A program made the translations under genes and the position numbers. From the NCBI RefSeq assembly GCF_028389875.1, contig NC_084663.1, positions 208,475,876-208,539,875 on the forward strand: 64,000 nt of DNA, in the 5' to 3' direction. This DNA comes from Rhea pennata (Eukaryota > Chordata > Aves > Rheiformes > Rheidae). A model generated the notes under the pieces. The model was not told the DNA's origin. It saw only the letters and a list, made by a program, of their open reading frames with translations, and searched no databases. Positions 52,166 to 61,982 of this stretch are shown one piece after another (position 1 is the stretch's first letter; every line of letters starts with the position of its first letter).

Positions 52166-52184
52166 GCCTTCTGGGAGTTGTAGT
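52166..52184 (-). promoter_or_regulatory. ZNF143/Staf-type binding site (SBS)
   Basis: The minus strand reads ACTACAACTCCCAGAAGGC, matching the classic ZNF143 motif (ACTACAA-TCCCA-- plus GC). This element is typical of vertebrate CpG-island promoters, often bidirectional ones, and close to transcription starts. Confidence 0.75.
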
Positions 52185-52224
52185 TCCGCGCCCGCCAGCC
52201 GCCTGGCCTCACGGGCAGGCGGGG

Positions 52225-52243
52225 ACTCCAAGTCCCGCGCTGC
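52225..52243 (+). promoter_or_regulatory. Degenerate second ZNF143-like site
   Basis: ACTCCAAGTCCCGCGCTGC on the plus strand matches the ACT-CAA-TCCC core of the motif with several mismatches. It lies about 40 bases from the stronger site and in the opposite orientation, which would suit a divergent promoter. Confidence 0.35.
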
Positions 52244-52306
52244 TCCGCGCTGCGCAGCCGCAAGGAGGAAGAGCGAGGAGGGGGTGGAGAGGGAGGTAGC
52301 GGCGGC

Positions 52307-52317
52307 GGCGCCATGTT
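52307..52317 (-). promoter_or_regulatory. YY1-type site
   Basis: The minus strand reads AACATGGCGCC, close to the YY1 consensus AANATGGCGNC. In other CpG-island promoters YY1 sites lie just downstream of a transcription start, here possibly that of the divergent transcript. Confidence 0.5.
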
Positions 52318-53917
52318 GATGGCGTTGGCTGCTTTTAGCCCAGGGGGAGAGAGGAGGGAAGCGGGCTAAAGTGTTGGAAAAGGGGGATGAGTGGGGCACA
52401 GGTGTTCTTGCAGGGGCCGGAGGGCACAGGGGAAGGGGGCGAGCGAGGAGAGGGTGGCTGACGGGGCATCGGAAGACCTGTCGCGGCGGCCGGTTACTGC
52501 TGGCAGGGGGCGCAGCGCTGGGCCCGGCCCTTTCGCTCGCCCGCTTTGCGGGCCGGCGGGGAGCGGCGCCGCTGAGGTGGGTCCGTGGAAGCGGCGGCTG
52601 CGGCGTGGGCCGGGTGCCGCTGGGTTTGGGCAGGGCGCTGCGGCCCCTGGGGCGGTGTGGGGGACGTGGCCGCCGGGGGCAGGGGCAGGGGAGTGGGATT
52701 AGCCGCACTCCGTGATCTCAGGTGCAGGGCTGAAATCACGGCCTCGCCGTGCTGGGGCGGGAGAGGCCCTCGGCGGGGCGCAGGCCAGGACGCGCCCGTC
52801 TCACGAGGCCGGTGGGTGACTGTGCTGCCCGCTCTTGGGCCCTTTCAAGGGTTGTGGCTTGGGTCTGATGTTTGGTGGCGGCGCTGATGTTGCTCGCCGT
52901 CAGCATGTGTGGCTTCTTGTGCCCAGCAGGAGGAGCTTTGCTTCATCCTAGAGGCAGATCCTCTCAGTGTAGACTGTAATACTGTACACTCTAGAGGCTT
53001 AAACTAACGTCGAAGAAGCTGATGGGGTGAATGAGATGGTATAAGACCTTTCAGCATGGTGTGGAAGCAGCCAGGTTAACTTGCATCTGTATTTTCTTAC
53101 CTGCGTTAGCTGTCTAGTGTTGGTATGGTTTAGCCTGCTGATCAGCTTTTAGATGCTCTCTTGGGTTCAGCAAGCCCTTGCACCCAGCATACCTTCTGGC
53201 TGGTTTGGAGGACAGAGGCTAGATTTTGAGCAGTGGGTTGTGATTTCTCAGACTGAACAGTCATGCCTGATCATACCAGGCTCCCTGCTGGGGAGTAGGA
53301 AATGATCCTTCTGTCAAACTGGAGATTAGTTAAATATCTGTTAATTTTTAGGAGCTTGGTGTTCCTTTGCTAGTCCTGAAATGATTTGTGGAGGATCTTA
53401 ACTCAAAACTGGGAGGGAAGGCAGACATTGTTTGAAGGCTTGTATGGTTTGTGAAATAATGCGTGTGTAAAATAATACGGTTTCTAGTCACAGCAGATTC
53501 CTGTGAAATAAAGTGCTTTATTGCTTCAAGAAGATACTTCATTGAAAGGAGTTAAGAAGAGTTATATGGGCTTCCTGGAAATTCTGGCTAAAGCCACGTA
53601 GTGGTGGAGTAGCTTAGGAAAAGGGGGTTATAGCTTTATGTTTTTAAAATACTTTGGCTTTTCCTGGAGGTAAGTACAATGCATTTACTGCATAAATGCT
53701 ATGCAAAGTACAATGCATAATGCTTTGCAGTAGTAGCGCAAAGGTGTAGTATCCTATTTGCTATGTGGTACGGTCACATGCTGGAGGGAGGCTGTCATGA
53801 CAAATGGTTTTTGGTGCAATTATGAATAACTTAACCTAAGCCTTGTAGTCTCTTGAAACTACAGCAATACATTATATATTCAGTTCTTTCATTTCCTTAA
53901 ATCCGGTTCTGTCCAGC

Positions 53918-53921
<4 letters not shown>

Positions 53922-53951
<30 letters not shown>
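53922..53951. repeat. Poly(A) tract of 30 bases followed by G run
   Basis: Thirty A then GAGGGGGGG. This is the longest homopolymer in the window. No poly(A)-tailed retrogene was recognised next to it. Confidence 0.9.
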
Positions 53952-53955
<4 letters not shown>

Positions 53956-54169
53956 GGGGGAAGATCAATTCTCTGCCTTTCCCACTCATTCTCCCATAAA
54001 ATGTCAGTTGTGTTGGGAGAGGAGCTGCACCTTACATAGCTGCCCTTCTCTCCCTGCCCAAGTTTGTCCAATTTCGCTAAATTCATTGCTAGAGAAAAGG
54101 AGGAGAGAGAGAACATAATAAACTTTTGCTCATAAAACTTTCAGTGATAATTGCACAAATTTTGAATAA

Positions 54170-54219
54170 TTTTGGATTACCAAATATATATAGCTTTTGG
54201 ATTACCAAATATATATAGC
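54170..54219. repeat. Perfect 25-bp tandem duplication
   Basis: Two identical adjacent 25-bp units (54170-54194 and 54195-54219) beginning TTTTGGATTACC and ending ATATATAGC. The lack of any mismatch suggests a recent duplication or an actively variable locus. Confidence 0.95.
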
Positions 54220-54280
54220 CTTATTTGTTTCTTTTCTTACTCTGTGTTCCTGTTGTGGATGAATTATCTTCTGGATTAGT

Positions 54281-54331
54281 GGGGGTTTTTGGGGTTTTTT
54301 TTTTGTTTTTTTTTTGGGGGGGGGGGGGGGG
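54281..54331. repeat. G/T homopolymer block ending in G16
   Basis: Alternating G and T homopolymer runs ending in sixteen consecutive G. On the plus strand this is a strong G-quadruplex candidate. Confidence 0.9.
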
Positions 54332-56232
54332 CAAGGTGAGGGCAGCCATTTTAGACTTTAAGCCTGTGCTTATATTAGTGCAGCTGCTCATTGAATAAGG
54401 ATGGTAAGTATTGTGATGGTGTAATTGAGGGGGGTTCTCTAACTGGAAAAAAAGAATACTAGATTTTTATGCAAGTCAAGTCAACTGACCTTATGACTGT
54501 TTACATTTTTAGTTAAATTACTTTAGTAACAATTTGTTTCACATGCATTGATTTTCCCCCCTCCTCACCTCTTTCACAGTGGTGCTTCTCTGGGGAAAAG
54601 GCATGGAAACATTGTTTTACAAGTACAGTTCTTTCAATGCTTCAGTATTTCTTCAGTCTTTCAGATGTTTCTTCATCTGAAGATACTGCTGATACCATAA
54701 TTGCTATAGCCCGTTGAAATGTGGAAATAAGGAATTGACTTAAGCAACTGCCCAGGTGAATGCCTAAGGCAAGAGACAAGTATGGTAGAATTCTGCGTGT
54801 TTTATAGGTCACTTTCATCAGTTCAGGGGTGCCTAATATTTGTCAGTGTGTGGATTTTGCTTGTAGATTACAACTTGTCAGAGGTTCTAACGATGAAGCC
54901 TGTGTCACATGTCTGAAACCTGCATATTCTTATCACACTGTTCATTTAGAAAGTGCTAATGTCAAAGTCTCTTTTGTGACCCGACAGGTCTTAATTGCAA
55001 GATCCGTAACGGGCACACAAACAGGCTGCAGACTGTGGAAATACCCGTTGTTTCAACACTTTATATAAAAGGCTTAAAGTGACACGAAGGCTGCCTTTGG
55101 CATTTCTTAAATACGTAGGTGGAGTCTGTTTTAATGCCATCTGTGAAAACTTAATCCACCCGATGGTCGTGAGGCTACTATGCTGTTGCATTTGTTTGTA
55201 CTTGGACTTAGCATCCTATGCTGCAGATCCTGCAGATTGTCTTTGCTACTAAAGTGATTTTAGCCATGTGGGTCTTGGGTAAGCAGCCACCCAGTGTCCT
55301 GCAAGCCCCAGAAGAGGTTGGATGCTCCTGCAGGAGGGATAGGGAGGATGAGGATATGTAAAAACATGTAGCTACTCTGTTTGTCTTCTCAAATTGCTTA
55401 GTCGAGGTCATATGTAGGAATCTGGCTTCATCTCTCAGCTTTCATTCTGACAAGTTACTTCTTTTTATGGAAACTTCAGGGGGTTAGCTGCTATAAATTC
55501 AGCCTTTACTAGATAATTATTAAAAACAGGTCTGCAGACTGGATGAGAAATACATGTTTGAGGTTAAACATACACAAAATAAGAAAGGTTGAACCTTTTA
55601 CCTTCACCTGAACTGTGAATTAGGCTGTATCATAATGTAATTTTAAGTGTTTGATACCACAATATCAACATCCATGTCAGTGCACCACAGCAAAACTGCT
55701 GTCAAAATGGTGATTTCAGAGTTCCTGCATATTAATTGTCAGTCCTTATGTAAATTCTTGCTACATAAGTTAGCTGGAGTGAAAATTTGTGTGCACTCAA
55801 AAAGTGGAGGATTGTTGTTAAAGACTTGATGATGCTGACTGACTTGAACTGTGCTAGTCTTGGCACATAAAATACCATAAAATGCAGTTTTCTAAGTTAC
55901 TCAGCCATGAAACTTTGTAAGAGCTGCCCATACTTTCTTGGTAAGGGTATGGACTGGGAAAGAAAAGTGAGAGTTGAGAAACTTACAGACCATTGCCTTT
56001 TAGAGCCTGTAATGAGGGAAAGGGGCAGATTATTTAGCTTTCAAATTTCTGCTCTGGTTTTAGAAGCTGAAGAAACTGCTCTTAAGGCTTTTGATATATA
56101 ATGGCTCCACATGGCTTCAGGATGGTTTCCTGAAGAGTTATTGGGGCTGCAAAGTAACTGAGTCAATTCAGCATGAGATAAGTACTTTTATATACTACAT
56201 GAATACTTTCATATGGTGTTATTGTTTCCCAG

Positions 56233-56324
56233 TATCTTAATGATAGCAATATAGAAAGAAAAGTATGTTTTTAAGTACCTTACTGTCTACTCTGTTCTTA
56301 AGGAGAAAGTTTGGAAAAATACAG
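56233..56324 (+). ncRNA. Candidate internal exon of divergent non-coding transcript
   Basis: The acceptor-like TTGTTTCCCAG ends at 56232 and a consensus donor, ACAG|GTAAGA, follows at 56324, enclosing 92 bases with stops in the frames I checked. It lies between a perfect upstream donor (GGAG|GTAAGT at 53669) and another strong acceptor at 56536, all on the plus strand. The pattern fits a spliced non-coding RNA leaving the RAB30 CpG island, but such sites also arise by chance and there is no transcript evidence. Confidence 0.22.
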
Positions 56325-56536
56325 GTAAGAGAAAAAGGCTTCTATCTTCCTTCTTAGTTCTTTGACTTTGGGAAATTCTAGTGAGGCAAATGTTTAAACC
56401 AGTTTCTAGAACATAGGATTCCAGGGTAGCTGAAAGCTTACATAGAGTTTCTCTGAAATAATTGTAGTAACTGATGAAAACAAGATACTAACAGTTACAT
56501 GTTTGTTCTTTCTCTCTCCCCTTCTCTCTCTTTCAG

Positions 56537-56900
56537 CACAAGAACAGTGCTTTAACAACTGTGAAGAGCTTTAAGTAGCATGGACATGTTCTCTAACTGA
56601 AACATGGCAGCACTTCAATAGCAGTTATATAACAGGAAAGGAGGTGCAAGCTGCTGCAAGTCCCTGGATTCATAGGAACTGGTTTCTGAAAGAACTGATT
56701 TTTATCACAGATAAAAACTCAGATTCTTTCAGAATTTTTAACTCCTGTTGACTTCAGATGAGACCTAATGGCAGTACTGAATCAGGAAATTACTTCTATC
56801 CTGGGCACTGGGGAAGGGGATCCAAATAGGAGATTTATAAATGCTATTCACTGTGATGGGCCTGGGGGAAAACAGGCCATCCAAATGTAAGAGATTGCAG
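56537..56900 (+). ncRNA. Candidate 3' exon of divergent non-coding transcript
   Basis: The region opens after a very strong acceptor: a long uninterrupted pyrimidine tract (about 56509-56534) ending TTTCAG. Short frames only, so any product would be non-coding. The end at 56900 is arbitrary because no convincing nearby AATAAA was found. Confidence 0.2.
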
Positions 56901-57779
56901 ATGTGAAACTTGCTCCTGGGAAAAGCACACTAGTATTGCCCAGAACTGGCTAAACAGAAGAAACTTTGGAAATTGTGTGTGTTGTGCTGCTCCTTCTTGT
57001 TAGGTATGGATGTATTTATTCAGGTAGGATGGTCTAAAGTGACCATTGAAAACTAGGATCATAGGCAAAAGAGTTTCCCATTTCTGATGAGAGTATATGT
57101 TCATCCATGCAGTTCAGAACCACCAGAGCAGCATCAGGCTTGAACAAATATGATAATACTGCCTGCTTAAAATAATAGCCTGGCTTGGTCCACCTGACTC
57201 CTGCTGAGCTAACTGACTTACTGCGAAGCACTGTACTGAAGACTTCCCCACCCTGAACTGCTGGAGAATTTGACACACAAATGCAACTTAGGGTTCAGTG
57301 CAGGGTGTAAATCCTGTGGTTGCCAGCATTTTAATATATTCAAAGATGGACCTTGCAGTTAATCTGGGAAAAGATGAGAATGTGCTGAATGTGTGTGGTG
57401 TGCACTTCAGTACATAACTCACAGTTAAACTAATGGATTGCACTAAGTTGAGTATTGTGATGAGGTAACACTAGGTGTGGACCCCTCTCCACACCACTAA
57501 TCTTGGATGGATCTATTTTTGTATGTGTTCAAGTAAACTTGAGCTGGTAGCTGGCAGTGTTTTTCTGGCAAGCCAGTCTGCATGTCTGTGCCAGGGAGAT
57601 GAGACAAGCTGTGATCTGAGAAATTCTCAAGCATAGTACCAACTCTTGAAAAAAAAATTTTTTTGAGTCACAGTAAACTAAAAGCCCACTAAAAATACTT
57701 TTTTAGCAAGAAATAATTGTAAAAACACAAAGGATGTTGTGATAAGATAATGAGAGAGTTACTGCAATCTTGAAACACT

Positions 57780-57802
57780 GTTCCTCATCCCTGATGAGGA
57801 AC
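57780..57802. repeat. Perfect 10-bp inverted repeat, 3-base loop
   Basis: GTTCCTCATC, then CCT, then GATGAGGAAC: a fully paired 10-bp stem. It is too short for a microRNA precursor and is not followed by a T run. Confidence 0.9.
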
Positions 57803-58154
57803 ACCCCCTAAAATAGCAGGGGGGGGGGGAGGAAGAGCAGAGGGCAAAGTGAAAGCCATAACCAAGGATAACAATGCAATGTTACAGCTATTTTCCATCA
57901 AATTGTGCACCATTATGTATTTCTAAGGAAATCCTGCAACTATGTGGATAGGCTGGGCTGCCTGACTCTACATACTAGTGCTCAGCTTCTCTGGGGAATC
58001 AAGTTGCAGTGACACAAAATTATATGTTGCTTTCTATATGATTCAGCTTAAAATACAAGCTTTTGGAGTGTGAGTACATAAACAATAGCACACAGAGCAT
58101 TCCTTCACAGAAGCCATTTAATTTAGGGTAAGCAAACACTGCACTAAAGGGATT

Positions 58155-58193
58155 AAAACAAAAACAAAAAAAAAAAAAAAAAACAAAAAAAAA
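58155..58193. repeat. A-rich simple repeat
   Basis: Almost pure A, interrupted by single C bases, about 39 bases long. Confidence 0.9.
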
Positions 58194-58904
58194 CTTGGTT
58201 GGGTCATCTCAATCTGCTAATGTACCTGATTATTTTTAATTTGCTTTTGCCATTTTTCTTCAAATAATCTCTGGAAAATGGGGAACAACAGTAAGCATCT
58301 CAAGTCCCTGGCCAAATTTCCACTGACGTGGTTTCATTTGCTTCATTCTGTCAAGTAATTTACATGTAGTGTCCTAAGGATATAATTTAGTGGAGTGCTA
58401 GTAAGAAGCTAACCTGTATGTCTTGGCTTCAGTCCACATAGGTCAGATTTATGTAAGCCACTGAGTTCAGTGGCTACTCTTAAAAGTCCCTGGTTTCCTA
58501 TTACGCTATCCCAGGGAAGAGATAGTGTCCTGCTGTTCTTGCAAAGACTTTAAAAAGGGTACTTTTGCTTCTCACGTATTACATGACGCAGAATCTTCTG
58601 TATCTTACTGTTATGTGTATACGAGACTTGGGGCTCCTAAAGTGAAAGGGGTAGGCTTTCAATGAGTGACAGGTCTGGCACGCTCCAATATAAGACGGAT
58701 TCTTAAAACTAATGTAGATAAATTAAGCTGACCTCTAAACTACCTTGCTCATAGCACAACTGGTTCCCTATTCTCAGATTTTGGTTTTGGCCATACTGGA
58801 GTTGTTTTGTATCCAGTATGGCATGCATTCTTGGAGAAATGCTACCTGAGACCTCTGCTTTGAGCTCACAGGGAATGTAGTTTCACAACATGGAGGCTTT
58901 GAAT

Positions 58905-59588
58905 CAGAATCGTAGAATCACGTTGGAAGGGACCTCTGGAGATCATCTAATCCAACCTCCCTGCTCAAGCAGGGTCACCTAGAGCACGTTAGACAGGGTT
59001 GTATCCAGGCGGGCCTTGAAGATCTCCAGAGAAGGAGACTCCACAACCTCTCTGGGCAACCTGGTCCAGGGCTCCGTCACTCTCACAGGGAAGAAATTCC
59101 CCCTCATGATCAGGCGGAACTTCCTGTGCTTCAATTTCTGCCCGTTGCCTCTTGTCCTGTCACATGGGACAACTGAAAAGAGTTTTTCCATGTCCCCTTG
59201 ACACCCTCCCTTCAGGTACTTGTCCACATTGATAAGATCCCCCCTCAGCCTTCTCTTCCCCAGGCTGAAGAGGCCCAGCTCTCGCAGCCGTTCCTCATAG
59301 GGCAGATGCTCCAGCCCTCTGATCATCCTTGTAGCCCTATGCTGGACTCTTTCCAGTAGCTCCATGTCTTTCTTGTCCTGGGGAGCCCAGAACTTGACTC
59401 AGGACTCGAGATGAGGCCTCCCCAGGGCTGCGTAGAGGGGCAGGATCACCTCCCTCCACCTGCTGGCAACACTCTTCCCAATGCACCCCAGGATACCACT
59501 GGCTTTCCTGGCCACAAGGGCACATTGCTGGCTCATGGTCAACTTGTCATCCACCAGCAGTCCCAGGTCCTTCTCTGCAGAGCTGAGT
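58905..59588 (-). mobile_element. CR1 LINE fragment, copy 3 (minus strand, longest)
   Basis: The longest CR1 piece here, about 680 bp. On the minus strand it keeps an open 128-codon stretch of the ORF2 C-terminus ([49 protein letters not shown]) ending SNVL and a stop, then the 3' UTR up to the tail complement at about 58905. Further 5' the CR1 sequence continues to about 59588 with the frame disrupted. It is truncated at the 5' end and lacks the reverse transcriptase core, so it is not mobile. Confidence 0.95.
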
Positions 59589-59663
59589 AGTGGTATTGCT
59601 AGTATAAAGCAGTCGTTAGCTACTCTCTGCCACTTGCACGCCTGTGCCCTGGCAGACAGCTAT

Positions 59664-59700
59664 CATAGCAAGCTATCAAAGCTGCATAGCAAGCTATCAG
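59664..59700. repeat. 21-bp partial tandem duplication next to CR1 copy 3
   Basis: The unit starting CATAGCAAGCTATCA at 59664 recurs at 59685 (16 matching bases). Each copy contains the palindromic core AGCT. Confidence 0.85.
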
Positions 59701-61650
59701 CTTGTTAATCTGGGTGTGATGCACCCCACCCTGTCCTGTGTATGTTTTTCTTTACCCCTAGGGTGGAAGTGGAGGAAGTTTGTATTTGTGTGAGTTTTTA
59801 AAACTTGGATCAGATCAGATTTAGAGCACTTTTAAGACAGCAATAAAACCAGGTGGCAAGTATACAGCTGAAGTCAGGTAGTGTTTAGGCTTTGTTGCTG
59901 TGGCCTGTGTTTCATTAAACTGCATCGAAGGATGCTGGGGAGGAGAAGCAGCAGTATTTCCATTGTGCACATGCATATTAAGTATGTTTTTTTCTGCTTT
60001 GTAGGTCTCTGACCCAGCCATGTGTTACACTGTGTGTAGCTTTCTGATCATGCAATTGTGGTGTTAGAAAGCCTGTAAACAGCATTGGTGATTGCTAGAT
60101 GTAGTTAAGACAAATCACAACAGGAGAAGAGAGCTAGAGTAAGATGTGGAGAAGTTTTTTTCCATGTTTCTGTCTTTTAGGACTATTAGAGTCCTGATTT
60201 GTTATAATTATGGAATTGTAAATTGCCCCAACACACCTGGCCAAATGCATCTTTTATATTTAATTGAAGAATAGATCTGCAAGAAGAGAATTAGATGTTG
60301 AGCTATATCGTAAATGATGGATGAAAGGCATAATCTCAACTTTGTCAACATTTTTGGACTCTTCCTGATACAACTGAAGGCAGATTCCCTACTATGAACT
60401 TTTTTGTAATGCAAATATGATTTGTTGCCTCTGTTCTGATAGTAGTGTATGTTTTCCTGCTGTTCCAGAGTGAAATGTGCAGTGATTTCACTGTAATTGC
60501 TCTGGTTTAGCAGATTTCACATAAAATAATAATTGAGTCCCCTAAGAATTTGATCATTACTGTTGTTAACCTTTCTAGAAAACAAAGGAGCAGAAGTAGA
60601 GGCAGATGCAATCCTCAGGTGAATTGGAGGGAGGATGTTGTGCAGCCATGTGGGTACATCTCACATGGGATGAAGGACAATGTATGCTTTACTATTTCAT
60701 ATTAGTGAAGTCTGTTAACCCTCCTACAAATCCCTGCCAATTAGAGCTCCTTTCATCATCAGGGTAAATTGTGAATGGAGCAGCTACCCAATGTTACCTC
60801 CTGGAAACAAGCGGATGAAGAAGGGAAATTTTAGTAGCTACTCTGGTCCAGTGAAAGTGAACAAATTTGGTTATTCCCCTCACTGAGAACTAAAAGAATC
60901 AAGCCCTGAAAAGCCTAGTTTGTTGCCACCTGGGATGGAGTATCTGTTCCCTCTTGAGAACAGATGGAAAGTGACAATTAGTTCCAGACAAATACAGTTT
61001 ACATCTGAATCATTTTGTGTGAAAACTTCTAATCTTGCTTTTTTTCCCTAGCTCTCATCCATGAAGAGGTTGTAGGTTAGCCTTGTTGGGAACAGATTGG
61101 CATGTGGCATGCTTGGCCATGGAAGCAGGTGTATGTGGGGTCTCAAATTCCCAGCAGCACTGTCTTAAGCATTATTGCTCTTCAGAATGGATAGCATTGC
61201 CGGCATTTATTCTGAGTGAAGTTACAGCCTCCTTTACATAGGTTTTATCCAGAATACCCCAACCCTTTGCTTTAGTCAGTTCTCTGACTGACTGATAAAT
61301 TTAGGCACAAATCATGACACGAGAGCCTTGGTTTGGAATAGGCCTGCTTTTTTGTAATAGTCATACTCTCTGGCATGGGTATATCTGCGTATTACGGTGC
61401 AATCAATTTGGCAAATATTCGTTCCTCTTCAAGCAACCACGCAGCTGAATAATCTGTATACTATGCTTATACTGTACATGCACAACCTGTAGGTATTCTG
61501 CACTTCTCTAAGGCACAATGGGATGGCTACCCTCGTCTTGAATTTAATGCCCAGCAGCCATGCAGTGATGCAGCTGTGAATGTACAGCATTATTTTACTC
61601 ATGTCCATCAGCCATGCATGGAATTTGGTTTTGTCACCATTCTATTTCTT

Positions 61651-61982
61651 GACAACAAGTACTTGAAGGGAGGGTGTCAAGGAGGTGAGAACAAACTCTT
61701 TTCAGTTGTTCCATGTGACAGGACAAGAGGCAATGGGCAGAAATTGAAGCACAGGAAGTTCCGCCTGACCATGAGGGGGAATTTCTTCCCTGTGAGAGTG
61801 ACGGAGCCCTGGACCAGGTTGCCCAGAGAGGTTGTGGAGTCTCCTTCTCTGGAGAAATTCAAGGCCCGCCTGGATGCAACCCTGTCTAACATACTCAGGG
61901 TGACCCTGCTTGAGCAGGGGGATTGGACTAGATGATCTCCAGAGGTCCCTTCCAACCTTACTGATTCTATGATTCTATGATA
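61651..61982 (+). mobile_element. CR1 LINE fragment, copy 4 (plus strand)
   Basis: The only CR1 copy in plus orientation. It begins within ORF2 ([14 protein letters not shown]), runs through [15 protein letters not shown] and the 3' UTR, and ends in two ATTCTATG units, the classic CR1 3' tail, at about 61980. The terminal stop found in copies 2 and 3 after SNVL is changed here (SNIL, then Arg), so the frame reads on 12 codons before stopping. It is heavily 5' truncated, about 330 bp. Confidence 0.95.

Larger units (their letters stand above)
51770..52180 (-). other. RAB30: Candidate RAB30 non-coding exon 1
   Basis: The 3' boundary is a consensus donor, AAGCCAG|GTGAGT, with the last exon base at 51770. 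The 5' boundary is not defined by sequence; 52180 is a rough limit set by the cluster of promoter elements. The RAB30 acceptor at 19554 needs such an upstream exon because only eight bases of 5' UTR are present there. The exon would be extremely GC-rich and include the GGGCC tract (transcribed as GGCCC). A second donor, GGAG|GTAAAG near 51660, is an alternative end. Confidence 0.55.
51410..52850. promoter_or_regulatory. RAB30: CpG-island promoter of RAB30, probably bidirectional
   Basis: A sharp shift to very high G+C with abundant CpG, in a window otherwise AT-rich and CpG-poor. It contains a GC box (GGGCGGGGC at 52107-52115), a reverse CCAAT box, a ZNF143-type element, a CRE-like octamer and a YY1-type site, and no TATA box. 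A consensus minus-strand donor at 51770 fits the end of a RAB30 non-coding first exon. The factor sites cluster at 52083-52317, suggesting RAB30 transcription starts near 52.05-52.2 kb. CpG islands of this kind often fire in both directions, and the plus side has its own donor-like sequences (for example GAG|GTGGGT at 52576). Confidence 0.85.

Noticed and set aside
51775-52299. Long plus-strand open frame of 174 codons in the CpG island
   Set aside because: Stop codons are rare in DNA this GC-rich, several overlapping frames on both strands are equally open, and the peptide is low-complexity Gly/Arg/Pro/Ala produced by the GGGCC tract.
52088-52739. Overlapping minus- and plus-strand open frames of 80-206 codons on the divergent side of the island
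   Set aside because: Same compositional cause; proline/arginine-rich or glycine-rich low-complexity sequence with no recognisable domain.
57780-57802. Hairpin as a microRNA precursor or transcription terminator
   Set aside because: The stem is only 10 bp, far shorter than a microRNA precursor, and intrinsic hairpin terminators are not a feature of vertebrate RNA polymerase II genes.
58979-59365. 128-codon minus-strand open frame as a host gene
   Set aside because: The peptide is the CR1 ORF2 C-terminus and lies inside CR1 copy 3, so it is listed as part of the mobile element.
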